Source: Pyrocephalus nanus (Eukaryota > Chordata > Aves > Passeriformes > Tyrannidae). From it: a stretch of 64,000 nucleotides of DNA. The stretch lies in NCBI GenBank assembly GCA_038380795.1, contig CM076275.1, forward strand, positions 4,218,501 through 4,282,500. Reading direction: 5' to 3'. The notes under the pieces were generated by a model that saw nothing but the letters and a program-made list of their open reading frames with translations, was not told where the DNA came from and did not search any database. The translations under genes were made by a program, and so were the position numbers. This document shows, in pieces, positions 14,513 through 26,330 of the stretch (positions are counted from its first letter, which is position 1; each line of letters starts with the position of its first letter).

Positions 14513-14687
14513 GGCCCGCCCGCAGCCGCCGCCGCCGCCAGCGCCGCCATGATGCTTGTTTGCTTTCAATGAGTGTGAGGAGGAGGCGGGGGGGAGCCGC
14601 TCTCCCGTCCGGCCCGCGGCAGGAAACAAAGAGCCAGGCAGGCGGCGGAGCGAGGGCGGCGGGGGGACGGGGATGCTGCAGCCACAG
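14500..14687 (+). other. CNOT6: Proposed non-coding exon 1 of CNOT6
   Basis: The right boundary is a good donor (CAG then GTAGGG) inside the CpG island. The left boundary is unknown and set arbitrarily. Human CNOT6 also begins with a non-coding exon, and the coding exon at 29.7 kb starts only two bases before the ATG, so an upstream leader exon is required. Three upstream ATGs fall in or run out of this exon. An alternative first exon in the right half of the island remains possible because of the CCAAT cluster there, although I saw no equally good donor on the plus strand in that part. Confidence 0.5.
14549..14572 (+). CDS. Short upstream ORF in CNOT6 leader (7 codons)
   Basis: Two tandem ATGs preceded by GCCGCC, a near-ideal Kozak context, open a frame of seven codons (MMLVCFQ) ending in TGA. 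If exon 1 is assigned correctly, scanning ribosomes would meet this first, so it could limit or regulate translation of the deadenylase. There is no evidence that the peptide itself has a function. Confidence 0.4.
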   Translation: MMLVCFQ

Positions 14688-15188
14688 GTAGGGGCGGCCC
14701 CGGCGACCGGCCCGGAGGGGAGGGGGCTCAGCCCGGGGGGGGGGCAGCACCGCGGTGAGGAGGGGGGGGGGTGAGCTGTGCGTGTGTGTGAGGGGGGAGC
14801 GGCGGCACCGCGGTGAGGGGGACCCTCCCCATCGGAGTTCGGTGTGGGGGAGCCCCCCGTGTCGTTTGGGGGTGTCATGGCGGGGGGAGAGGCCCCCTCT
14901 CGGCGTGGCGTGGGGGGCGCTCCGGAGCGGGGGGAGCTGGGCCTGGGCAGCCGCGGCTGCGGGGCCGCCCGGGGGAGGCTCCGCGCCCCGGGGGGGGCGG
15001 CGAGGAACGGCGGCGGTGGAAGGGGGGGGCGGCGGGGAAGGGGCCGCGCACCCCCGGCCCGGGCCCGGCGAGCGAGGGGGGACGGAGGGAGGGAGCTGGG
15101 CCGGGCGGCGCCGCGCAGGAGCCCGGCTGTGTTTGCATCGGGGAGGCAATTAAGAGAAATGAGTATAATGGCATCTGCAAGCCTGAAG

Positions 15189-15435
15189 TTTTTTTTTTTT
15201 TCTTTTTTGTTTGGGGTTTTTGTGCTGTGTTGTGCTTTTTATTTTTGGTGGAGGAGGTGCTGGGGTTTTTGTTTGTTTGTTTTTTGGTGGGTTTTTTTTT
15301 TGGCGCTGTTTTGTTGTTATTATTGCCGTTGTTTTGCTTTGGTGTCGGTTTTTGTTGGTTTTTTTTTTGTTTGTTTGTTTGTTTTGGGTTTTTGGATTTT
15401 TGTTGTTGCTGTTGATGTTGTGGGTTTTTTTTTCC
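15189..15435 (+). repeat. T/G-rich low-complexity tract within CpG island
   Basis: About 245 bases are built almost only of T and G, with long T runs and TTTG/TTG units and very few A or C. It interrupts the island abruptly. Hydrophobic Phe/Val/Cys open frames reported here are artefacts of this composition. Either expansion of simple repeats or insertion of a degraded element could have produced it. Confidence 0.85.
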
Positions 15436-15839
15436 CCTCACCGTGCGATCGAGTTTAAAATAATTAAAACAAAAGGCAAGAGAGGGAAATGACATCAATC
15501 GGTGGTGTGTGGGGGGGGGGGGAGCAGAGAACTGCCCGTTCACCCTCCGCGCGCGCGGCGCCCCGCGCCGCTGCCTCCCCCGCCGGCGGGGAGGCCGCTC
15601 CGCCTGGCTGGGCGCGCACCGAGGGGCGGCAGCCAGCGCTGCCTGTCAGCGGCGGAGCGCCTCGCCTGCTCCGGAAGGAGCCGCGGCCGTCGCCGGTCCC
15701 TGCCGGCCCTCCCCGCCCCGCCGGCAGCGGGAGCCGCGGCCGCGCTGGCGCCGGGGCCGCAGCGGAGCTCGCTCGTTCCGGCGGAGGGAGCGGCGGGGCG
15801 GGCGGGGCGTGTTGGGGGGGGGAGCCGTGACTGACAGCG

Positions 15840-15995
15840 GCGGCGGCCAATGAGGGAGCGCAGGGGCCGTGAGTGGCGGTGGCAGCGGCCAATGGGAGCG
15901 CGCGGGGGGCGGGCGCGCGAGGCCGCGGGACGGGCGCATGCAGGGGATAAACAGAGGGAATTGGGGCGGGGGGCGGCGGGGCCGGGATTGGGGCC
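15840..15995. promoter_or_regulatory. CCAAT-box cluster, possible second promoter
   Basis: Two direct copies of GCGGCCAATG about 42 bases apart are followed within 100 bases by two inverted copies (ATTGG), one fused to a GC box (ATTGGGGCGGGG). Clustered NF-Y sites next to Sp1-type boxes are typical of TATA-less CpG-island promoters. The cluster lies about 1.2 kb downstream of the proposed exon 1 donor, so it may drive an alternative CNOT6 start, an antisense transcript, or act as an intronic enhancer. Confidence 0.5.
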
Positions 15996-16324
15996 TGGGT
16001 CGGGATCTGGACCAGCCGTCTTTCCAGAACCGGGCTGGGTGCTGGTGGGGTCACTGCCTCGGTTCGGCTGCCGCAGGGATGAACGCCTGCGCTTGACTGC
16101 GGAACGGGAGCGGGCGACGGGGGAGCTCCCGCACCCCCACGGCCTGTCCTGGTGTTCGCTTCCTCATCCAGAATTTTATGGACAGCGATAAGCCTGGGAT
16201 CAGACAAGGCTTTAGAAAAGGATATAGCTATGCACCTGTCTCTGTCGTGATGGTGAAGATGTATTTTATCGGCAGTTTTTCCACAAACATTTAAAATTGA
16301 TGTGAAACCTGCTAGGTTATAGTC

Positions 16325-16386
16325 CTGGGTTGGCCTCGATGACCCCGGAGGTCTTCTGCAACCTGAATGATTCTGTAATTCTGTCA
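16325..16386 (+). mobile_element. CR1 LINE 3'-end fragment
   Basis: The sequence around GGTTGGCCTCGATGACC and the terminal TGATTCTGTAATTCTGT-like repeat match the 3' end typical of avian CR1 elements. Only about 60 bases survive, inside the first intron just after the CpG island. It is too short to assign a subfamily. Confidence 0.75.
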
Positions 16387-19300
16387 TACTTTACTTTTTG
16401 TAATATATATAAAAAATATTCAAAACAACTACAGCAAAGTAAACGTTTTGTTGATTTCTGTAGGCAGGTTTTTCATTTGTTTATTTTTATTTACATTTTT
16501 AATTTTTTTAAAAAAATACAGCTCTTTAAATTTCCACATATGCATAGAAAATTTTATGGCTGAAAATATAACTTCGCAGACGAGTATTTACTTTGTGACT
16601 AGAGTTGCAGATCATCTGTTTTCTCATTTGATTTCTGGGGCTTATTTTCTTAATCTAGATTTCACCACAGTGGGTAACTAATTCAAAATTCAAGGGATTA
16701 AGAAATACCTGTGGTATTTGTCTGGCTTAAATACAAAGATGTGCAAGTGTTGACTGGTAATTGTATTGTATCTCGCATTTTTTTTTTTTTTCATTCTAGA
16801 GCAGGTCTCATAATTGGGAATTTATCAACATTTCCACTGGGGTAATTTTACAGGATTATCCGCCCTCTGTTCTTCCTGCTGGTTCATCTGGACTCTGTGG
16901 AGTTTGCTGCTAGCAATGGAGCCTTCTGTGGGGGTTTATTCATGCTATTACTGAAATGGAGCCCTCCGCGTTTGGATTAACTCTTTGTTTGCTTTTCACC
17001 CGAACCACTTGGATCGGCCCATGTGTAAAAAGGATACTGCCCTGCATCCCTTTTCTGTTTGCATTTTGAAGTTGAACTCTGAGTGCAGTCTCGATGCGTT
17101 CAGGCTGTTTACTGTGCTTGAATTTTAGAGGAAGAACTGAAATGTAAAGATAGATGTGACTGTAATACTGCACAGGCAGGTAAATACTTCGGACGTTTCA
17201 CGTTACGAGGACTTGAAAACATGTTATGAAGGGATCACAAATTGAATGAGCACGGCACCTTTCAAGGTAAAAATCATTAAGATAGGACTGTAATAGATCT
17301 GAGGAAGACATTCTTTTAAGGAAGTGCAATGTTCATCATGGAAACCAGTGACTTCAAAATGGGGTCAAATATTCCCACAATTGAGCAAACTAAAAATCCT
17401 TTCCCAACAGAAGCATCTATTTTTGTTTTAAAAGCATGGCAATAAAGTAAAAATGGCCCTGTTAATATATCACCAAAAAACTTAAGTATTTTTGTTGGTT
17501 TATTGCACCATATTGTTTGGGTCACCTAACAGCCCAGGTGGTGAACCAGAATTCCACCATCCAGTTGTGCAGCTCCTGTTGCACAGGCCCCAGTGATGTT
17601 TGCCAGCAGACTTTCGAGTTTTAATTTATTTTCGGGTTTTGTCCTGCCATTTTGGCTGTACATTGTGTTTGTGCAGTCTGACCATTATACCCCTGTCCCA
17701 AACGGGGCTGCATTAAGCAAAAATTCTACACAGAATCTTTAGGAATGAAGATGCCTTTCAGTCTTTAGAATTGAAACAATTTACAAGAATTGACACTTAT
17801 TTCCAGTGGGTTTTTATTGCCAGGAGATGTATTTAGTGTTAAAGGTTACAGTCGTGTATGATGGGCTTTAAAAAGCTACCAGTGACCTTAAAACACCACA
17901 AGAATATTCTCTTCAGGCCCTACTGCTGGTTAGCCCTAGTGGCACAAGACAGACCCTTGTCCTGTTGCATGCAATGTATCTGGGGTTTTTTAGTCCATAT
18001 ATTTAGATTTTTGGTGTCAAAATACTGACATTAGTGAATCCAGTCTAAATTTAGACTTCTTTGTGGTGTAATTTTGAAAGCTTTATGCATAAATTGCTCA
18101 AACTGAGTCACTGCAGGGTTTCATCTGTCTTGTTCCTTCTAAAGCATTGGTGCCTCACACTTGGAAGTGTGATTATTGTACAGTGCCCTGCAAGATTATT
18201 AGCATTGTATTAAGTGACATAGTTTATGTTCCTACATTGAAATTGGGTTGTAGAAGTCCACTAAACAAGGCAATCTTGGCATAAGCTTTGGGACCTGCAC
18301 TCACAATTTCTACACTGAGCTATTTCTGCAGTTCAAGTCTTGAAGAGTTTACAAATGCTTAGACAGGTCCCATAGAAAAAGCTGTTTAAATGCTTAACGT
18401 GTAGTTTTAGTTACTAATTACACCTCCAAGATGGTGCTTATTTGGAAAGAAAAATGTTGGCAAGAACTCAATTTTTCCTTTTGTAAGGCTGCAACATGAA
18501 TCCTTTTGTTAGTGCCTCAGAGGCCTTTTTGCAAGGGGATAAATCAAATAGGAACTAGGAGCAGTAAATATATACAATTGTTTATTTTAGAGCTAAAATA
18601 CTTGCTGTTAGGATTCCAGTTTGTGCCATAATGGAGGAGATTGATTTGATTTAGATTTTTTTAGACTGGGAAGGCTTTTAGTTGTGCTATGGAGGCTGCC
18701 AACTAGACATTATGATCACTGCCTGGATATTTGGATGGCTTTCTTGTGTGTCTTAATTCATGTTCCTGGTATGCAACCTTTTTTCTGCAAGTGAAGTGAC
18801 TCCCTACCTGAAGACCTTCCTAAAGTTTCTGTGCCATTTTAGAATGCCAGGATCTCCAAGGCCTCCTTTGAACTTCCCCCTTTCCTCAGCAAAGGGTGCA
18901 ACACCTTGCCATGGTTAGGAGACTGTAAATACATCATAATCTGTTATCCTGTCTGTTATAAATAATATGTGCAGCTTTATTTCTTGAGCTGTTTTGTAGT
19001 GTATGGATGAGTAAGACGTGGATCCTGCAGGTTGATCTGACTTAAATGGTGCTCCACAAAAGTATCTCTGCATAGATCTGTTTGCAGAAGCAGGAATCAG
19101 AAAAAAACTCCAAGCACCGGCTGTGCTCCAGAGACAGATCATTTCATATGTTTTTTAGAACAAAACCAATGTTGAACCAGCACCTACAAAGACAGGAAGG
19201 CTTGAAACTAAACTGAAACACCACCAGGGGTGAGTCTGCGTCATCTGATGTGTATCACCTGTCAGAGCAAGGAGATGGCATCATAACAGCTAAATAATAA

Positions 19301-22300
19301 AATGTATTAAGGTGCTTTGTGCCAAACTCTGACCATTAACACTTTTAAATATTATTTTAAACGAGTTTTAACAGTTTTCACCCAACAGAGTAAAAGTCAT
19401 GTGGACTAAGAGGAGTTTCAGTGCTGCCTTAATCACAGTTCCTCTGTAAAAAGAGTACTTTAAGGGAAGAGAGTTTTTAGGAACAAGTGATCTGTGTGAA
19501 GAATAATTAAGATTAGGAAGGATTCCTGCTTTGATGAGGAACATTATCTAATATCCACCTCAGGAACTGATCCTGCAGCAGTGGTTGGGCTTTCTGTGCA
19601 GGGATCAAGATCACCCCACGATTTCTTCTGGTGTAGTATGTCAGGACTTTTCTCCAGTGGCAGAATTAACTCCACATAATCTATGTCAGTACCACCGCTG
19701 TCAGAATGATGCTGAAAACCACCCAGTGACGTGGCTGGAGTGGTGATACTTTATTATTTAAAGAAAAAACTCACAATTTACAATCCCACTTTCTTAGCTG
19801 GGTATCTTTGCTGGCTTTCACCATTGTCTCACAAACAGCTGCATCAACACAGCAGAGGGAGGTGCTGAAGTGGAACATGGGGACAGGAAAGAAATCTTGA
19901 GTTGGCTTTGCTGCGCAAGAGCGTGGTTGTGGAACAACATTTTCAGGCTTGTTGGTTAAATTTGAAGTGAAAACAATCTGAGAATAGTTTGGTTGCTTCT
20001 GTCAGGATGTGGCTAGATGGGTAGAGCATAAACTGTGATGAGTTCTGTAACATCCTGAACTTCAGTTAGTTTAGCAACTCTAACAAGCAATTAGGTATCT
20101 AGAACTTGTGTTGTAGGAAGGCGAAGATTTTTGGATTTAGATACTGGCATCTCTTGGCAAGCTCTAATTCAGTTCTGTAGCAGGAGTGCTGAAAATGAGC
20201 TCATGTCCAAACCTCATTTGAAGTAGCTGAGTTACCTCTTACTCCTTAGTTCTACTGTAAGGCTAAGAAATAGTGTTTTGTGTGGTGACTTCATCTTTTC
20301 ACCCATGAAACAACAGAAATGTGGTAAACAATTTGCAGACATAAAGGAAAATGTGGTAAGGAACATGGTGGTGAATGTGCCAGTAGCTAGAATAGCTTAC
20401 TGAGGAAGACCAGGGTAAGAAATTTTGCATTGAGTAGTCCAAACAAGAATCAGTGTTCCATGTATCGTGAAGAATCATAACTAAATTGTCAAAAAAGATG
20501 ATTGGACACACCCAGTGCAGGGTGAGTTGGTATTATATTAACATACTGGAGTGTAAAATGATTCTCAGCTTTCTGAAGACATGGAGGTAAAGCTTTTAAG
20601 CTCTGGTCTTACTGCCTACGTTTTTAAAACTTGTAGCTAAATGTTTTACAACAGAACTCTTCCTTTTATAGCTGATCTTTTAGGTTCCATCTTACTCGTA
20701 CAGTATGCAATTATGTAATGCAAGTAAATTCTTAAAGTAATTAGTGAACCTGACATCTCTTAATGTATTGGCATTTCAGAATACACGAAAATAGAATGTG
20801 CAAGAAGCTGAGTGCTGTGTAGTACTCATTAGTTAGCCAACATGTTTATAGGAATACCAGTTAAGGTCAGCCTTTGCTTTGCAATTTGGTTTTGTGTTAG
20901 TGTTTGTTTTGTACACAGCGGCCTTTTACTATAGGCATAATTACATACAATTGCTGATAATTAAGAACTATTCGAATCATCTGGACCATGTCTCTTTTAC
21001 ACTGAAAACACTTGGACATCAAATTTCTAATAATTAGATGTTGTGCGTGGTATGGGGTGGGAATTTGAGTTTTTTTACCATGATTCTGATAACACAGATC
21101 TGTCTTGTAGGTCTGACTGGAGGATGGAGCAGTCCAGGGCCTCTGTGCTGAATTGTGCCATTTGTATTCTGACCATTTTAACCAACTTTGGAGCCCAAAT
21201 TGGTCTTTATGGCAGCTGAACATGGAAGTGACAGTTGCTTCTTTGCACTGGTTTTTCACACCATCCAAGGTTTAGAAGATTCCATGTACACCACTAAAAT
21301 ACTGGGCTGCTCATCTCTAGGAAATCGTGATAGGTAGGGGTTGGGTAGGAGAAATAAGTTTGGAAAATGACATCTGCCCTAGCCCTGCCTTGGAACCAGC
21401 CACTTTGCATTTCCATGAACAAGTAGTTATGAGGGACAAAGTAACCTTAATTAAATTTGGAATACCTGCAGGTCAAAATTTAGCACATTCTGGCTGAGTT
21501 TTGGACTTAACCAAATTTAAAGCCTGTTCTAGTCGCTGCTCTCTAGTCTAAGCGAGTCTGCCTGATTTGAAGGCAGCCAATAAATCCTTGGACATTTATG
21601 GCCTGATTGATCTGAACCAGGATGGTTTGCTTAAGTTTCAGCAGCATTGCCTCATGTTAGTCAGCTTTGGCTAGATTAAGGGTTTTGCAGCACTTTTACA
21701 GCTTTATAGATTTTAGAAAGAGCATTAAAGCATTTGTTAAATTCTGAATTTTCTCTAGGAGAACTTTTATGTGCAAATTCAAATAAATTTTCTGATTAGC
21801 AATATTCCAGATCTACTCACATGAACTAATGGCTATTGACCTAATCATTGTCTTGTATTTATTATTACTTAGTTGTCATGGACGTTCACATCCCGCTGCA
21901 TTATCTTCAGTCTGAAAAAGAGGAAGGGTAACTTGTGGTTTTGCAATTGGCAGTCATGTAAAATTATAGTTTTAGAAGTCCTCAAAATATGATGGAGAAA
22001 AGCATTATGTCCCTGATGAGGCCATTAAATCTTAATATGCTCACAGCCACTAAAATGTGATCTTAGCAAGTGAAAAAGCACTTGAAATGAATCAACTGAC
22101 TTAGTGTTGACTCAACAGCTTTTTTTATATATATATATTTTTAATTCAGATTATTCCAACATTAAGCTAGAAATTGGGTTAAAGGGATCTTGACACTTTC
22201 CCACGTGTTACATTTGAGTCTCTTGGGGGTAGGGAGTGCTTCAGGAGTCCTCCTTGTGCTGCTCCAGTTCTTCCTGTGCCCACAGCTGGTACGTGCCATC

Positions 22301-22864
22301 CCTCCCCACAGCGGCTGAAAGGAAATGTTTAATTCACAGCGTGTGTTCTGAAAAATTCAGGTGTTACCCTTTAGCTGATTTCCCACTCGGATTTTTCCTG
22401 GCCTTGTTTTTTTTTTTTTTTTCAATATTAAATGCTTACTGTAAAAAAAAAAAAAAACAACACCTTGAACAGCCTTTTTTTTCAAGTAAAATGCCAAGAA
22501 TGTTTGCAATAGTCCACAAATAATAGGTGTTTGCACAACAGCCTTGATATTTACCTAGAAGTAGCATAATGGTAGGAAAAAAAATAAATCTGTGGTTTCT
22601 TGCAACACTGATGTTTTCTTTGTGTGTATTTCAATAGAACAATGTGGTTCATGCCTATGAAGTTAAATGTAAGGTTGTATTTCAATGGATAGGCAAGTCC
22701 TCAAGTTTCTGTTTATTCAGCCTCAAAATATTTGTGCTTTTAGTGGGCTGTAGTATGGATTCCTCTATTTTGAGGCAGATTTAGTAATTCCAGGGGCTTT
22801 TTTCTTTTGGGTGATGGCCCACACCTGTTTTTCTGAACTTGGGTTTATCTACTTGAACAGTTTT

Positions 22865-23000
22865 GTATTGTAGCAAAAATATATATACACAATTAATAAA
22901 AATATATATGTTATAATCTGTTGTAACAAAGTATATATTTTACAAAATAAATGTAGTATAAATATTTATTGTATACTATATTGTAGCAAAATATATATTA
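22865..23000. repeat. AT-rich imperfect tandem (ATATAT) patch
   Basis: Several ATATATAT blocks separated by near-repeated phrases such as TTGTAGCAAAATATATA and TTGTAACAAAGTATATA suggest a decayed short tandem array with units of a few tens of bases. No coding or known-element signal is visible. Confidence 0.65.
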
Positions 23001-25799
23001 TGTAACCAGCTATATTTCATAGCAGGATGCAAGTATTCTTCTATATTATGCTGTATACTTGCTAATAGCTGGGAAATCCAAAACCGTAGGGGCACATTTA
23101 GATTTGTTTTTAAAAATGCAAAGTTTCAGTTTACTATGTTCTAAATAAGACATTGATAGAAATAAAATGACATGAAATTTAGAAGGCTTTGTAGGAACAG
23201 TGTCAGAAATAATATTTAATTCTCTAGTTCAGGTTTTATGTCTTAGGTGGGTGGGGTGGTCCCAAATAATTTTAAATAAGAATTTAGCTGAAGTATATTA
23301 AATTTACTTCACAGGACACTTGAGGTGTAGCTGGGATGCCTTGGGTTCCTTTCCTCATCCTGGTTTCTTGCCTTTGAATAGTTTTTCCATCATTTTTCAG
23401 TATTGAACATCAGCCTCTAGTTTGTTGCCCAGGCATGGTACAGGCTGAGGATAAATAATACAGTCATTGACTCAACTCATCAAGTCAAGTGTGTAAATTG
23501 TGCAGGGACTGACCTTTATCATAAGCCTGTTCAAGCTGCTGTTGCTTTTCTGTGAGGAGGTGACAGATGTTGCATCTTGTTGTCCTCGCCAGGGACAGTG
23601 TTGTTGCTTCATTTGCTTGTACATCGAGCTGAAATGTAAGTAAGTTCCCACAGAAATTTATAACTTGCTGAGTAAAATGCCACCAGTGACAGGAAGGTGA
23701 AAGAAGTGAGCTTGGTTCATTTTGGAAACACAGTTGTTTAAAGAATGGGTGGTGGGTCTTTGAGTGGGAATGGGCAGACCTGAGGTTTTATAGTAAAAAC
23801 TGAAATACAACACTATTATGACACTTAAAAGATTGTTTTCCAAAGCACAGTAGTTATTTTTGAGATGCACTTCTGTTCCCTTTGGAGAGGGTCACTGTTT
23901 GGAGTTGAAAAGTAGTAATTTCTGTTAATTCTAATAAAGCTCGACAGTAGAAATTAACCCTTTAAACACAGGTTAATGCATCTGATTAACCTGTGCATTG
24001 TTAGAACTGCTATAACTTTCAGTTATCTAAAAAGAAGTGTACTTTGCCTTCAGTTGAGATTTCAGACTTTGTTCAGTGTTACTGTTTAACTGATGGATGG
24101 GTGAGGGGAGCTGGAAGCCAGATAGATTCTGCTTCCTACTCTGGGAGAAGAAATTCTATGTCCATGTGGCCAGAATTGCCCTTATGGTGGTGTCCTGACT
24201 TCAGTCTTTTAAACAGCTGCAAATCCACACATGCTTTTCTGCTATCCAGGAATAATACAGGAAGCCAGGCTCCCTCAAATATATATTTTTTTTATCTTTC
24301 CCACTTAACCAGTTTAATTTTCTTCACCAGCTCCTTTTGTTACCAGACAAAAGTCAGTGCTGATGCAAGAATGAAGTGGAAATACAGGGTCCTGGGGAGG
24401 AGGAACTGCAGCAGGACCAGCTTAGTTCTGCTTCATGTGTTGTAAAACCACAGTGCAACTGGTTTGGGGGGGTGGGTGTGTGGAGGATCCTAAATTAACT
24501 TGGAATTCAAGACATAGCAGTCAATTGAAGAAACATTCATATTTGGGGGTGAAGTCATTGGAACCCATTTTCAAATGGAGCTTTGGGTTGCATGGAAGAG
24601 ACCTTCAGGGTTAAAGACAAAGGGTTAAAAATGAATGGTCTGGGATGAGCTTCCAGTGTGAGGGTTTGGAGAGGGAAAGGGAAAAAGAAAGTCTCTCATG
24701 GGCTATTTTCTTACAAAATCTTTGAGCAACTGAATAGATTGCTTTCTATCCTGCTCCTTTTCAGCAGTTCAGAAATAATTTATGTGACAAATAATACTGC
24801 ACTGCATCAATAAATGGAAAACATATTTCAATTATCTTGCTACTTCTCGCTTTGTTAGATCTAAATTTGTGTAGTTTATTCACTGTTTTCAATTAAAGTG
24901 GCAAAAAATCTGAGTAATTCTACACTTGATTAAGTGTGGTACTACATTGTTTACTTTCCCCTCCTGGCTATCTCCTGATCTGCATCAGTTTGTCAGTAAT
25001 AAGTAATACCAAGTAAAGGGGAGGGAGAGGAAGTCAAAAGAAGTCACCAACATGTGTTAGGAAGTTTCATAAGCAGAGTTGTAGTGCTTCAACTCAGGAT
25101 CTTGAGGTACTTGTAAAGGTATTCCCATATTTGTTAGTGGGTTTTATAGATACTACGTAGTAAGCAATGCAATAGTTATTTCAGAGTTGATTAGATCAGA
25201 GTTGTCTGAACACTGTGCTGCTCTCACTAGTTCATTGTTTTCTGCACATTTTTAGAATTAAGGTTTTCTTTTCCTAATTTTAATGTTGGTATGGTTGGAC
25301 ATGATGTTTTTTTGGGGGCAGACTTCATATCTATATTTATAAGAAAGCTAATACTATAAGGAGTAGATGGTACTTGACCTACAGGAGTTGTCTGATACAT
25401 TTAGTTTTGGAGTTAATTTATCTTGGTATTGTAGAAAGCATTTCAGGAAATGAAAGGCATGCTGTAGTATTTTCTGTTGATGCTTAAAAAAACCCTAACA
25501 AAACCTTACTGTTTACTCTCAAAATAACTGCTCAGCTACCTATTTTGATTAAATTTTCCTCCTCACCATCTTCCAGTTTCATAAAAATGGCAGAAGAGCA
25601 GGACAGGAAAAACATCATTGTCTTTCTTGCCCTGTCCCCCAGGGCAGACTCTCATTTCTCCATTTTGAAGGCATTATTTATTGGTAGTTTTCATAGTCAT
25701 CTGCATCATAAACTGCCTCATAGTTGAGCTTCCACTTCACACACACACACCTGTAGCCAGGGACACCATTTCAAAAGTCTTGCCAGGCAATGATCTGAA

Positions 25800-26330
25800 C
25801 CCTTTCCATTCTTCTCCAGCAGAGGAGCTCGTTCAGCTTGGCCTCCAGGAACTCCTTTTCTGGCCTCCTGACACCGTGTCCTTCATGGCCCTGGTGCTGT
25901 GGCTGTGAGGGCACCCCAGGAGCACAGCACATGGGTGTGGGTGATCACGCTGTCCCCTGTCCAGGACAATTCCAAACCCAGCCCCTGGCCTGGCTGTGCA
26001 TCCCTGGCTGCTGCCATCCCTGATCTGGAGAGACAGGGAGCAGTCGGTGCCGCTGCAGCTCAACCTGGGACCATTTGGCTTTGTCTCTACTGGTCTGTTC
26101 CAAACTGAAGCCAGAGCCGGTGTTCCATCATCCACCTCCTGCTGCTGTAGCAGCTCTGTCAGCTCTTCTTCCAACAAGATGCCCTCCCCTTGACTTTATA
26201 ACCTTCAGTTTTTTCCTTCTCTTTCAGATCCTCGTGACCCTTGCCCTGCACCCTTCCCTGAAGGGTCTGTCTGCCCCTCCTCTCCCTCACCCCGTCCCAA
26301 AGCCTCTCTCACAGCACCCCCTGTGCAAAT
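25800..26330. other. G+C-richer patch in intron 1, unassigned
   Basis: About 500 bases are clearly richer in G+C than the surrounding intron and hold overlapping open frames in several phases of both strands, the longest about 114 codons on the minus strand. No domain or family motif is visible. It may be a decayed element, a regulatory island or part of a non-coding transcript; I do not assign it. Confidence 0.3.

Larger units (their letters stand above)
14250..16170. promoter_or_regulatory. CNOT6: CpG island of CNOT6
   Basis: This stretch is extremely G+C-rich and dense in CpG, unlike the A+T-rich DNA on both sides, as expected for the promoter of a housekeeping gene such as CNOT6. It has two G+C-rich halves (about 14.25-15.15 and 15.5-16.15 kb) split by a T/G-rich tract. 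The left half contains a GGA-repeat purine tract and the proposed first exon. The right half contains CCAAT boxes in both orientations and GGGCGG-type boxes. No TATA box is evident, so initiation is probably dispersed. Long proline- or arginine-rich open frames here are by-products of base composition. Confidence 0.85.

Noticed and set aside
13880..14878. 332-codon minus-strand open frame, proline- and arginine-rich
   Set aside because: It lies across the CpG island and its sequence simply reflects C-rich composition (runs of Pro, Ser, Arg). No domain is present, and overlapping long frames exist in other phases.
15165..15460. Hydrophobic Phe/Val/Cys-rich frames resembling membrane proteins
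   Set aside because: They are translations of T/G simple sequence, not real membrane segments.
14349..16387. Several other long frames (about 180 to 307 codons) on both strands of the CpG island
   Set aside because: G+C-rich DNA has few stop codons, so long frames are expected. They mutually overlap, have no family motifs and are broken by the T/G tract.
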